This document shows, piece by piece, positions 40,847 to 47,977 of a DNA stretch of 64,000 nt. The stretch covers positions 1 to 64,000 of the forward strand of contig NZ_JAHHUL010000010.1 of assembly GCF_019008365.1 (NCBI RefSeq). Direction: 5' to 3'. The stretch's first letter is position 1. The number at the start of each line of letters is the position of its first letter. The position numbers and the translations under genes are program-made. This DNA comes from Phosphitispora fastidiosa (GTDB lineage Bacteria > Bacillota > Thermincolia > Thermincolales > UBA2595). Under the pieces are notes generated by a model. The model was not told the DNA's origin. It searched no databases and was given only the letters and a program-made list of their open reading frames with translations.

Positions 40847-41114
40847 GGCAGGTGAGGTGTTGTACAAGATTTTCCTTGCACTGCCGCCGTTATGAGTCTT
40901 AACTGCGAATCACCGGCAACAAGGCGGGGAGTCCCCGCATGTCCGAAGATGGCGAAAGCCGCCGGGAAGTTTTGGCTCGCCAAAACGAGAGGCGGCCATC
41001 CTTCAAATTAAACCCAATGAGCCATCGAGTTCGGGGACGCTGCCTTGTTGCCGGGGGAGGCAGTTTAGACTCATAGGCGGCAGTGCGGAAAATCAGTACA
41101 ACACCTCACCTGCC
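40847..41114. repeat. Long palindromic interspersed element, copy 1
   Basis: The 268-bp sequence folds back on itself almost completely. GGCAGGTGAGGTGTTGTAC (40847-40865) is complementary to the other end (41096-41114), and pairing continues through TGCACTGCCGCC, TATGAGTCT and CCGGCAACAAGG blocks. The centre holds smaller hairpins (GCGGGGAGTCCCCGC at 40924-40938, TTTTGGCTCGCCAAAA at 40970-40985). Left and right arms differ at fixed places (AAGATTTTCCTTGCA against TGATTTTCCGCA). The same asymmetry appears in the other copies. No protein is encoded. It accounts for most of the 40794-41201 gap. Confidence 0.85.
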
Positions 41115-41149
41115 TCTTTACATTAGTTTACCTAGGTATTATTATTATA

Positions 41150-41178
41150 TTGGACTTGCCAGACTCAAACAGTATAAA
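41150..41178 (+). promoter_or_regulatory. Promoter for gene at 41202
   Basis: TTGGAC (41150-41155), a 17-bp spacer and TATAAA (41173-41178) lie 24 bp before the start codon. Confidence 0.65.
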
Positions 41179-41201
41179 TAAACAAATGAGAGGTCAGGAA
41201 A

Positions 41202-41720
41202 ATGTGTATTTCTGTAGTTATTGCATTAAATGCCGATAAGCAGCAGGCTGATGCCATCAGGGAGCGGGTCAGACAGTTGGGGGAGTCATATGGGTATGGT
41301 ATTGCCATGGGCAAAGATAAACTGCTGCCTGGGGCCGGGGAAGAGGTTTTTCGGGTACTTTCTCATCCGGAAATAATTTTTGAGGTTCACGACCCGGCTG
41401 AACCACACTGTGCCTGTGATATTGACCACGATATCCGGATTGCTTCCAAACTGGGTGAAAGAAACCGTTTTTTTGATTTTGTGGGGGAGACTCTTGACGG
41501 CAGTGATGTGAAGTCAGTATCTGTCTTGTTTTTTCAGGATGAGCTGCCAAATGGAGACAATGTAAGAAAACTTTCAGGGACCTATGAGGATTTTGTGATA
41601 ACTTTAAATACGTGGCACACATGGCAGGTTGCAGGCTTTGAACCTACCAGGGAAGCACACTTTATCGCAGATGAATCTCCCCTGCTGTTTACATTTACCG
41701 ATAAGAGAAGCCTGCAGTGA
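41202..41720 (+). CDS. Unknown protein (172 aa)
   Basis: The 172-residue product begins MCISVVIALNADKQQAD and has the segment FEVHDPAEPHCACDIDHDIR and a C-terminal LNTWHTWQVAGFEPTREAH. Asp, Glu and His are frequent; no signal peptide, membrane helix or known catalytic motif is visible. AGAGGTCAGG lies upstream of ATG 41202. The hairpin at 41741 follows and could terminate it. Confidence 0.65.
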   Translation: MCISVVIALNADKQQADAIRERVRQLGESYGYGIAMGKDKLLPGAGEEVFRVLSHPEIIFEVHDPAEPHCACDIDHDIRIASKLGERNRFFDFVGETLDGSDVKSVSVLFFQDELPNGDNVRKLSGTYEDFVITLNTWHTWQVAGFEPTREAHFIADESPLLFTFTDKRSLQ

Positions 41721-41740
41721 AACATAAGTGCATAAATAAG

Positions 41741-41776
41741 AAATACACCTCCCATATTATTATAGGAGGTGTATTT
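41741..41776 (+). promoter_or_regulatory. Hairpin enclosing a ribosome binding site
   Basis: AAATACACCTCC (41741-41752) and GGAGGTGTATTT (41765-41776) are perfectly complementary 12-bp arms around a 12-base A+T loop. The right arm contains the full Shine-Dalgarno GGAGGTG for the TTG start at 41779. If folded, the RNA would hide its own ribosome binding site, as RNA thermometers and some attenuators do. Confidence 0.7.
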
Positions 41777-41778
41777 AA

Positions 41779-42060
41779 TTGGAAACATATGTGATTGGCA
41801 GAATCGACAGGGCAAGAGCAGATAATGGGGATATCGACGGAGTTATTGACAGGCTTTCCCCAGTGGGTTACCAGTTTAAGACTGAACCTTTGGGCTATGA
41901 ATTTACCAAGTTTGGCAGGGTGGAATCGGTCATCACTGAGATGGTGCCGGTGTGTGAAGATCATGGGCTTGATGTTGAAGATTTCAGCATGGTGGAACAC
42001 CGTAAGAGTGACGGTTCAGAGAGGAGCAGGTACGAGCAGGGGAAGATAGTGAGAAGATAA
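41779..42060 (+). CDS. Unknown small protein (93 aa) with hidden ribosome binding site
   Basis: TTG 41779 follows AGGAGGTG by 7 bp. The product begins METYVIGRIDRARADNGD, is hydrophilic and charged, and ends SRYEQGKIVRR. No family is recognised. Its ribosome binding site lies inside the 3' arm of a perfect hairpin, so translation may be conditional. Confidence 0.6.
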   Translation: METYVIGRIDRARADNGDIDGVIDRLSPVGYQFKTEPLGYEFTKFGRVESVITEMVPVCEDHGLDVEDFSMVEHRKSDGSERSRYEQGKIVRR

Positions 42061-42182
42061 TTTTATCGGAATCATTCTGAATTTAGCAGGTATTTTGTTA
42101 AAATGTGTTGAAAAATTAAATATAAGCACATTGCGGCAGCCAGGTTGCAGAAGCCCGGCGGGTGAAAGGAGTTGGCTTAGCT

Positions 42183-44459
42183 GTGGGTGTACCGGAGTTG
42201 GATTTTATTAGAAGTGTGTTTGACGGTATCAGGGAGGGTATCACGGTAGTTGATAAAGACCTGAATGTTTTGCTGGTAAACAGGGCCAAGACCGATTTGC
42301 ATCCTGATGCCATGCCAATCGTTGGGAAAAAATGCTACCAGGCTTTTCACTGTCAGGAGGAACCATGCGCCGGTTGTCCGGTGGTCAGAGCTTTTGAAAC
42401 GGGAAGACAGCAGAGAATAGAAAGACTAACTGTAAATAATGGGTTGAAAGAATGGCTTGAGCTTTACTCTTTTCCCATGATCGGAGCAACCGGCACAGTC
42501 GAATATGTGGCGGAACACTGCCGTAACATTACCGACCGTAAAGAAGCTGAAGAGGCCTTGAGAGAGAGTGAAGAACGCTACCGTGACCTTTTTGAAAATG
42601 CCAATGATATGGTACATATCCTGGATCATGAGGGCAGAGTCCAGTATGCCAACAGCGCTTGGAAGAGCGCCATGGGCTATTCCGATGAAGAAATAAAGAA
42701 CCTGAGGATATTTGATATCGTACACCCGGAATACAAGCCAAAGCTGAAAAGCTTTTTTGGCAGGTTGATGTCCGGTGAATCTATAAAAAATGTAGCGATG
42801 GTATTTGTGGCCAAAGACGGGAGTTTGGTTAATGTAGAAGGGAATGTTAACTGCCGCTTCCAGGAAGGCAAGCCATTATCAACAAGAGCAATATTAAGAG
42901 ATGTTACAGAACGCAAAGCAGCTGAACGGAAGCTTCGAAAGGCCATGGATGAGGCCACGGCTGCCAACCGTGCCAAAAGTGAATTTCTGGCTAATATGAG
43001 CCATGAAATCCGGACCCCTATGAATGGCATTATCGGGATGACTGAGCTGGCTCTTTCTACTCAGCTGACTCCGGAACAAAAGCAGTATCTGACAATGGTA
43101 AATAGTTCGGCAGAATCGCTCCTGAGGATAATCAATGATATCCTGGATTTCTCAAAAATAGAGGCAGGCAAGCTTAGTCTTGAAGACGTTCCCTTTGACT
43201 TAAAAGAGCTGTTAAGTGAAACTGTGTTAAGTTTTGCGGTCACGGCATATGAAAAAGGAGTCCGGCTGGTTCACGATGTTGATAGCGCTGTTCCACGGGT
43301 ATTAAAGGGTGATCCTGACCGATTGAAGCAGGTTCTGGTGAATTTAATAGGGAATGCTGTGAAGTTCTCTCATAAAGGTGAGATATCTATCAAAGCGGAG
43401 AGTGTTGGCGGCAATTCCAAGGGGTCACCATGTTCCATCCTTTTTTCAATCAGGGACCAGGGCATTGGGATTCCGGAGGACAAGATCGGCAGGATTTTTG
43501 AGACCTTCTGCCAGATTGACAGTTCATCCAGTAAGCGGTATTCGGGAACCGGATTGGGACTTGCTATATCCAGAAAAATAGTAGAAATGATGCATGGAGC
43601 AATATGGGCTGACAGCAGAGAAGGTGAGGGCAGCACGTTCTCCTTCACAGTCAGGCTGCTTGTTCCCGAGAAGACAAATGATGTTGTTCCGGTCGACAGT
43701 CCCGGCAGCACGACGGACCGTTCCGAAGCGTGCTTAGGATGCCCTAATCCGGTACTTGACAGGCAGTTAACTATTCTCCTGGCTGAAGATAATGAAATTA
43801 ACCGTAAGCTTACTGAAGTTGTTCTACAGAGGCAGGGATGGCGGGTTTTAACTGTTTCTGACGGCCTGGAAGCAGTAAATAAAGCCAAGTCAGAGGTATT
43901 TGACATCATTTTGATGGATATTCAAATGGCTAATATAGATGGCTTTGAAGCGACCAAAGCAATCAGGGAGCATGAGCGGAAGGTTGGTAAACATACGCCG
44001 GTGGTGGCGTTGACGGCTTATGCCATGAAGGGTGACCGGGAAAAATGCCTTATGGCCGGAATGGATGGGTATCTTTCTAAACCCATTAGAATGCATGAGC
44101 TTTACGATGTTATTGAAAAACATCTTCAAACAAAGCCTGCAGATTTAACCGGCATAGCCAAAAATCTTGAAGGGAACGGCCAACTGCTGGCAGAACTGGT
44201 TAATAGTTTTATAGATGATTTCCCTGGACAGCTTGAACAGATACGCAGCTTCATAAATGCAGAGAATATCAGAGCTGCGGGGCGTGCTATGCACACTTTT
44301 AGAGGGGCTGCTTCAAATTTCGGGGCAGTTGAAGCCTGCCGCCTGGCGCTGGAGATAGAGAATTTGCTGCAGCAGGGTGATGTGGTCGGAGCTGCAGAAG
44401 TGTTATCCATGCTTGAAAAGGAAATGGACAGCGTGAAATCGTATCTGGGGCAGCTTTAA
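42183..44459 (+). CDS. Hybrid sensor histidine kinase (PAS-PAS-HK-REC-HPt)
   Basis: The 758-residue protein has, in order: a PAS domain with the Cys-rich signature CYQAFHCQEEPCAGCP (about 45-60), a second PAS (about 125-240), HisKA with NMSHEIRTPMNGIIGM (His near 273), HATPase_c with GNAVKFSH, DQGIGIPEDKIGRIF and SGTGLGLAISRKIV, a receiver with LAEDNEIN and ILMDIQM (Asp near 578) and LSKPI, and a C-terminal HPt with AMHTFRGAASNFGA. There is no membrane segment, so sensing is cytoplasmic, perhaps redox or metal through the PAS cysteines. GTG 42183 has AAAGGAG upstream. The response regulator follows after 33 bp. Confidence 0.92.
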   Translation: MGVPELDFIRSVFDGIREGITVVDKDLNVLLVNRAKTDLHPDAMPIVGKKCYQAFHCQEEPCAGCPVVRAFETGRQQRIERLTVNNGLKEWLELYSFPMIGATGTVEYVAEHCRNITDRKEAEEALRESEERYRDLFENANDMVHILDHEGRVQYANSAWKSAMGYSDEEIKNLRIFDIVHPEYKPKLKSFFGRLMSGESIKNVAMVFVAKDGSLVNVEGNVNCRFQEGKPLSTRAILRDVTERKAAERKLRKAMDEATAANRAKSEFLANMSHEIRTPMNGIIGMTELALSTQLTPEQKQYLTMVNSSAESLLRIINDILDFSKIEAGKLSLEDVPFDLKELLSETVLSFAVTAYEKGVRLVHDVDSAVPRVLKGDPDRLKQVLVNLIGNAVKFSHKGEISIKAESVGGNSKGSPCSILFSIRDQGIGIPEDKIGRIFETFCQIDSSSSKRYSGTGLGLAISRKIVEMMHGAIWADSREGEGSTFSFTVRLLVPEKTNDVVPVDSPGSTTDRSEACLGCPNPVLDRQLTILLAEDNEINRKLTEVVLQRQGWRVLTVSDGLEAVNKAKSEVFDIILMDIQMANIDGFEATKAIREHERKVGKHTPVVALTAYAMKGDREKCLMAGMDGYLSKPIRMHELYDVIEKHLQTKPADLTGIAKNLEGNGQLLAELVNSFIDDFPGQLEQIRSFINAENIRAAGRAMHTFRGAASNFGAVEACRLALEIENLLQQGDVVGAAEVLSMLEKEMDSVKSYLGQL

Positions 44460-44492
44460 TGGATACCTGCTTTAAGAGGAGGGAGATGGGAA

Positions 44493-44888
44493 ATGAAAAC
44501 CTTAATCGTAGAGGACGATTTTATCAGCAGGCGTCTCCTGCAGGCAATTCTTAGTCCCTATGGGACATGTGATACAGCGGTTAATGGGAAGGAGGCTGTT
44601 GAGGCATTTACCAGGTCATGGGAGGGAAACTGTCCCTATGACCTGATATGTCTGGATATATTGATGCCTGAAATGGATGGTCATGAAGTTCTTAGCGAAA
44701 TAAGGCGTACAGAAAATCAGAGGAATCTCAACAGTGCAGAAGCAGTTAAAGTAATCATGACAACGATGCTTAAGGACCCCAACAATATTATGAAGGCATT
44801 TAAGAATAACTGTGAAGAATATCTGAGTAAACCGATAGAAAAGCAAAAACTGCTCCAAAAAGTAAGAAAAATGGGTCTGATTGAGTAA
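44493..44888 (+). CDS. Stand-alone response regulator receiver
   Basis: This is a 131-residue CheY-like receiver: TLIVEDDFISRRLL, LICLDILMPEMDG with the phospho-accepting Asp near residue 54, VIMTTMLKD, and the conserved Lys in LSKPIEKQ. There is no output domain, so it is likely a phospho-relay intermediate for the hybrid kinase directly upstream. AAGAGGAGGGAG lies upstream of ATG 44493. Confidence 0.92.
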   Translation: MKTLIVEDDFISRRLLQAILSPYGTCDTAVNGKEAVEAFTRSWEGNCPYDLICLDILMPEMDGHEVLSEIRRTENQRNLNSAEAVKVIMTTMLKDPNNIMKAFKNNCEEYLSKPIEKQKLLQKVRKMGLIE

Positions 44889-44996
44889 ATATAGTACTTT
44901 TGTACATACCTTTTGGGACATGACGCAAAAGTTATTTAAGTGTTACAATGTGAACAGGGATTGTGCCTGAAAATACAAACCTGGGGTTGAAACACT

Positions 44997-46013
44997 ATGG
45001 ATAACTTAAAGACAGTAAAACGTCCGGGTCCCCATAAAGTAGGTAAATATGCTATCGCCGCGGTAATTTCAGCCGGGGTGTTTGTTTTGTTTATGATGTT
45101 ATGGTATTATGTGCCGGCAGCCGGAAGCAATGAGTCCGCTTATTGTGCCCGCTGCCATGCTATGACCCCCGAATACCTGACCTGGCAGCAATCCAGTCAT
45201 GCTCAGTTTCAGTGCAAGGACTGTCACCGGGAATCAGGGATGCAGAATTTCTTAAGCTATCAGGGTAGAATTATCGGTAATATATTTTATCCCGCCGCCA
45301 GGGATACCGGGAAAAACGAGGATGCAGGCAGTAAATCCGGCATGGCGGCAGTTTCTGATTCTGCCTGCCTTGGCTGTCATTCAGAAAACCGCAGTTACAG
45401 CCCATCTTCTGACACTGTAGTCCCTCATGAAAAACACCGGAAAGCAGGGGTTGGGTGTGCTGCCTGTCATGCAGGTGTGGCTCACGGCAGAATTGTAGAG
45501 AGAGGAATGACTGACAAAGTAAGTCCTGATGAATGGAACCAAGCTCTGGCAAAGGAGCAGATGGATTTTAAGTACACCACTCCCCGTATGGCGGTGTGCC
45601 TTGACTGTCACGGGAAGAGGCAGGTTACCGAAAAGTGTTCAGTATGTCATTCCCGGCAGATCGTGCCTGCAAGTCATAAATCTGAAGGTTTTGAGAGAGA
45701 CCATGGCCAGATGGCCCAGGATGACTTTAAACCATGCAATCTGTGTCACTCTTACTCACTGACTAAACCTGTGGACCTGCTGGAGCTAAGCGTTAGGGAG
45801 TATATTAAGACAAACTCCTTCTGTTTCAACTGCCACCTGCAGAAACCGTCAACACATAAGGATGAGGATTTTGGGAAAATCCATGCTGAACTGACTAAAA
45901 CCAGGGGTATTGAGAACTGTTTCGGCTGTCATGACCTTAATGAAAATAAAAATCCGCAGGACCGCGGCCCGGTAAACAAGGTTTACTGCAATAGCTGTCA
46001 CTGGTTTGAATAA
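44997..46013 (+). CDS. Membrane-anchored decaheme cytochrome c (NapC/NirT-like N terminus)
   Basis: The 338-residue protein has one N-terminal transmembrane anchor (AIAAVISAGVFVLFMMLWYY, about 20-41) and ten CxxCH haem-binding motifs: CARCH, CKDCH, CLGCH, CAACH, CLDCH, CSVCH, CNLCH, CFNCH, CFGCH and CNSCH. The first two with the anchor resemble the NapC/NirT quinol-oxidising cytochromes. The total of ten suggests an electron conduit from the menaquinol pool to outer-face acceptors. No cytochrome maturation genes or terminal reductase are adjacent. Confidence 0.92.
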   Translation: MDNLKTVKRPGPHKVGKYAIAAVISAGVFVLFMMLWYYVPAAGSNESAYCARCHAMTPEYLTWQQSSHAQFQCKDCHRESGMQNFLSYQGRIIGNIFYPAARDTGKNEDAGSKSGMAAVSDSACLGCHSENRSYSPSSDTVVPHEKHRKAGVGCAACHAGVAHGRIVERGMTDKVSPDEWNQALAKEQMDFKYTTPRMAVCLDCHGKRQVTEKCSVCHSRQIVPASHKSEGFERDHGQMAQDDFKPCNLCHSYSLTKPVDLLELSVREYIKTNSFCFNCHLQKPSTHKDEDFGKIHAELTKTRGIENCFGCHDLNENKNPQDRGPVNKVYCNSCHWFE

Positions 46014-46132
46014 GCTTATCCCTTTGAAGAGAAAACTTATGCAAAAAACTTTGCCATATAGCGCTATAAAATATTTCACTTTACCCCAGATTATGGTAGA
46101 ATTAAACTACCAACTGGAAAGGATTGAGTGGA

Positions 46133-46432
46133 TTGGAAAAAATATTGAAGCAAATTCTGGCTAAAATAGACGGCATGGAGTCAAAAATGGACGGCATGGA
46201 GTCAAAAATGGACGGCATGGAGTCAAAAATGGACGGCATGGAGTCAAAATTAAATGAATTATATGAACGTAAAGATAAGATTGATGAGAGCCATGAATGG
46301 TTATCGGCCATGCATTACAGCAATCAAGTGCATAAAGCCGAAGTGGACCGGCTAAACCTCAAGGTCGCTACTGTAGAAGGAGCTTTGGTCGGCATGTCCA
46401 ATAGTCTTGATCCCTTTAAAAAAGCTCAATAA
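46133..46432 (+). CDS. Small coiled-coil protein with perfect heptad repeats
   Basis: TTG 46133 is chosen because GGAAAGGA stands at suitable distance. The 99-residue product has four consecutive seven-residue units, DGMESKM, after an amphipathic start (EKILKQILAKI), giving an ideal coiled coil, followed by a charged helix and a C-terminal AEVDRLNLKVATVEGALVG. The heptads are encoded by nearly identical 21-bp repeats. No family is recognised; oligomerisation is the likely property. Confidence 0.65.
   Translation: MEKILKQILAKIDGMESKMDGMESKMDGMESKMDGMESKLNELYERKDKIDESHEWLSAMHYSNQVHKAEVDRLNLKVATVEGALVGMSNSLDPFKKAQ
46169..46252 (+). repeat. 21-bp tandem repeat encoding heptads
   Basis: The unit GACGGCATGGAGTCAAAAAT plus G repeats four times from 46169, identical except at the end of the fourth copy. 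In-frame slippage would add or remove exactly one coiled-coil heptad. Confidence 0.9.
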
Positions 46433-46451
46433 ACAAGGGCGCTCTTTATTG

Positions 46452-46484
46452 CCGGAACTCCAAATGAGGGGTTCCGGTTTATAT
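46452..46484 (+). terminator. Terminator after coiled-coil gene
   Basis: CCGGAACTCC (46452-46461) pairs with GGGGTTCCGG (46468-46477) with one G-U pair, followed by a T-rich stretch. Confidence 0.7.
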
Positions 46485-46504
46485 TTTACATCCTGGGTTA
46501 AAAT

Positions 46505-46529
46505 GGCCAGGGGGGTAACCCCCCTGGCC
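46505..46529. repeat. Very stable G/C hairpin
   Basis: GGCCAGGGGGG (46505-46515), TAA, CCCCCCTGGCC (46519-46529) form a perfect 11-bp stem with a three-base loop and no T-run. It lies 80 bp upstream of the multi-RHH gene. Its role is unclear. Confidence 0.75.
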
Positions 46530-46609
46530 CCCCCAGAAACAATTGATAGAACACGAAACATATATAAATGCCGTAAGGTGTAAGTTGGATATTAAAGGGA
46601 GTTGAGGTA

Positions 46610-47212
46610 TTGGACGAACAGATTACTATTTATTTTGATAAAAAGACCTTAGAAGAGATAGATAGAGACTGCACCCATGCAGGTTTAAGCAGGTCAGCAG
46701 GACTGAATTTTTTAATTGAAACGTTTTTATCAAGTAACGATTATTCGGTTAAGGAGACAGAACCCGAAAAGGTTACTTCAATGGCTGTTAATATTAAATC
46801 TGAGCTTGTCCGGCAGCTAGATGATATAGCTGGGGAAGACCAACGCTCAGAGCTAATCAGAGAGGCATACAGGCGGTGTAATGAAGATTTAAAGGGTTTG
46901 GCGCCAGAAAACAAGGGAGAATTACATGAAATTATTTTGGAAACCAGTCAGGAGTTTATTGATAAGGTGGACGGCCTGGCCGGTCAAAACGGGTCCAGAA
47001 ATGAAGTAATCAGAAATGCTATAAATAAGTTGTTTAATGAGAAGGAGAAGATTACTGATATTAAAATCGTACCGACGGAAACAATGCGAAAGATATATTT
47101 CTATGCTGCGGAGCTTAAACAGCTGCAGGAGCTGAGAGAAGAATTAAATGAACGCCAGGGGACTCAATTTTCAATACATGAACTGATAAATACTGCCATA
47201 GAGCGAATATGA
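46610..47212 (+). CDS. Protein with three or four tandem ribbon-helix-helix-like units
   Basis: TTG 46610 follows AAAGGGAG. The 200-residue product repeats the ribbon-helix-helix (CopG/MetJ-type) pattern: QITIYFDKKTLEEIDRDC then SRSAGLNFLIETFL; SMAVNIKSELVRQLDDIAG then RSELIREAYRRC; EIILETSQEFIDKVDGLAG then SRNEVIRNAINKLF; and a looser fourth unit ending SIHELINTAIERI. RHH domains normally dimerise to bind DNA through the strand, so a single chain with several units is unusual. No partner toxin is adjacent. Family assignment is by pattern only. Confidence 0.6.
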   Translation: MDEQITIYFDKKTLEEIDRDCTHAGLSRSAGLNFLIETFLSSNDYSVKETEPEKVTSMAVNIKSELVRQLDDIAGEDQRSELIREAYRRCNEDLKGLAPENKGELHEIILETSQEFIDKVDGLAGQNGSRNEVIRNAINKLFNEKEKITDIKIVPTETMRKIYFYAAELKQLQELREELNERQGTQFSIHELINTAIERI

Positions 47213-47224
47213 ATACTACAATTT

Positions 47225-47626
47225 TTAGGGGTTTTCCGTTTTTTGCTCCGGGGCATCTGTTTTTTGCTCCGGCATATTTTGATTAAATCCGGGCATCATG
47301 GCTGCGGAGTTTTTAAGATTTTTTATCAGCAGGTCCATCGTCATCCCTATGGAATTACCCATTGACTCGCCAAATTCCCTTCCCATTTCATTCCAGGTCT
47401 GCTGCCTGATGTCAGGAGGCTCGTCAGGTTCACCCGTTGGTCCTTCCGTTGCTCCGCTGTAAGATTTGTTCATCTGCTGCAGCGGATTATTTATTGCTTG
47501 TTCATACATCTGCAGCGTTGTCTGGGCGGTATAGCCTATCAGACGTCCCAAAAAACCGCCTGTTGAGGCGCCCATATTTTCCCACAGGGTTACCAGTTTA
47601 TCTCTGTTTTGATCTTGATCTTCCAA
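47225..47626 (-). CDS. Unknown amphipathic protein (133 aa)
   Basis: TTG 47626 is chosen because GGAGGTG stands 6 bp upstream; in-frame ATG codons further up lack a ribosome binding site. The product begins MEDQDQNRDKLVTLWENMG, has long amphipathic helices (GFLGRLIGYTAQTTLQMYEQ) and a Pro/Glu-rich middle, and ends with a twice-repeated PEQKT motif. It vaguely resembles phasin-like or phage-shock-like small helical proteins, but no family is claimed. Confidence 0.6.
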   Translation of the reverse strand: MEDQDQNRDKLVTLWENMGASTGGFLGRLIGYTAQTTLQMYEQAINNPLQQMNKSYSGATEGPTGEPDEPPDIRQQTWNEMGREFGESMGNSIGMTMDLLIKNLKNSAAMMPGFNQNMPEQKTDAPEQKTENP

Positions 47627-47732
47627 ATCAAACACCTCCATTAACATAAGCTTACTATATTGTTTGCAGGATTTTAAGAAAAATACCTAAATAAAAAACC
47701 CCCTGAATAAAAAAAACCTCAGGCAGAATAAT

Positions 47733-47882
47733 ATGAGGGAAAAGGACGCAATTCTGTTCTACCAGGAATTATATAATTCTACCGGCTCAGAAAAAGTAAG
47801 GGATACCTTGAGTAAACTCCTGGAACAGGAGAAGATGCACCTGGTAGAACTGCGTGATTCCATGGATGAAATGAGGGGCTAA
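47733..47882 (+). CDS. Mini ferritin-like helical protein (49 aa)
   Basis: The 49-residue frame reads MREKDAILFYQELYNSTGSE and continues with LEQEKMHLVELRD. The spacing of the Glu residues and the ExxH pair resembles the second half of a rubrerythrin/ferritin-like four-helix bundle. The ribosome binding site is weak. It may be a half-domain that dimerises, or a relic of a larger rubrerythrin-like gene. Confidence 0.45.
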   Translation: MREKDAILFYQELYNSTGSEKVRDTLSKLLEQEKMHLVELRDSMDEMRG

Positions 47883-47977
47883 TGAATTTCTTTAATGGAA
47901 AGAGCAGGAAAAAGCGCCTGTCAGGTAGAAAAAACTACTTAGAAGGAATAACTTGACGAATTATGACAGGTGATCAT

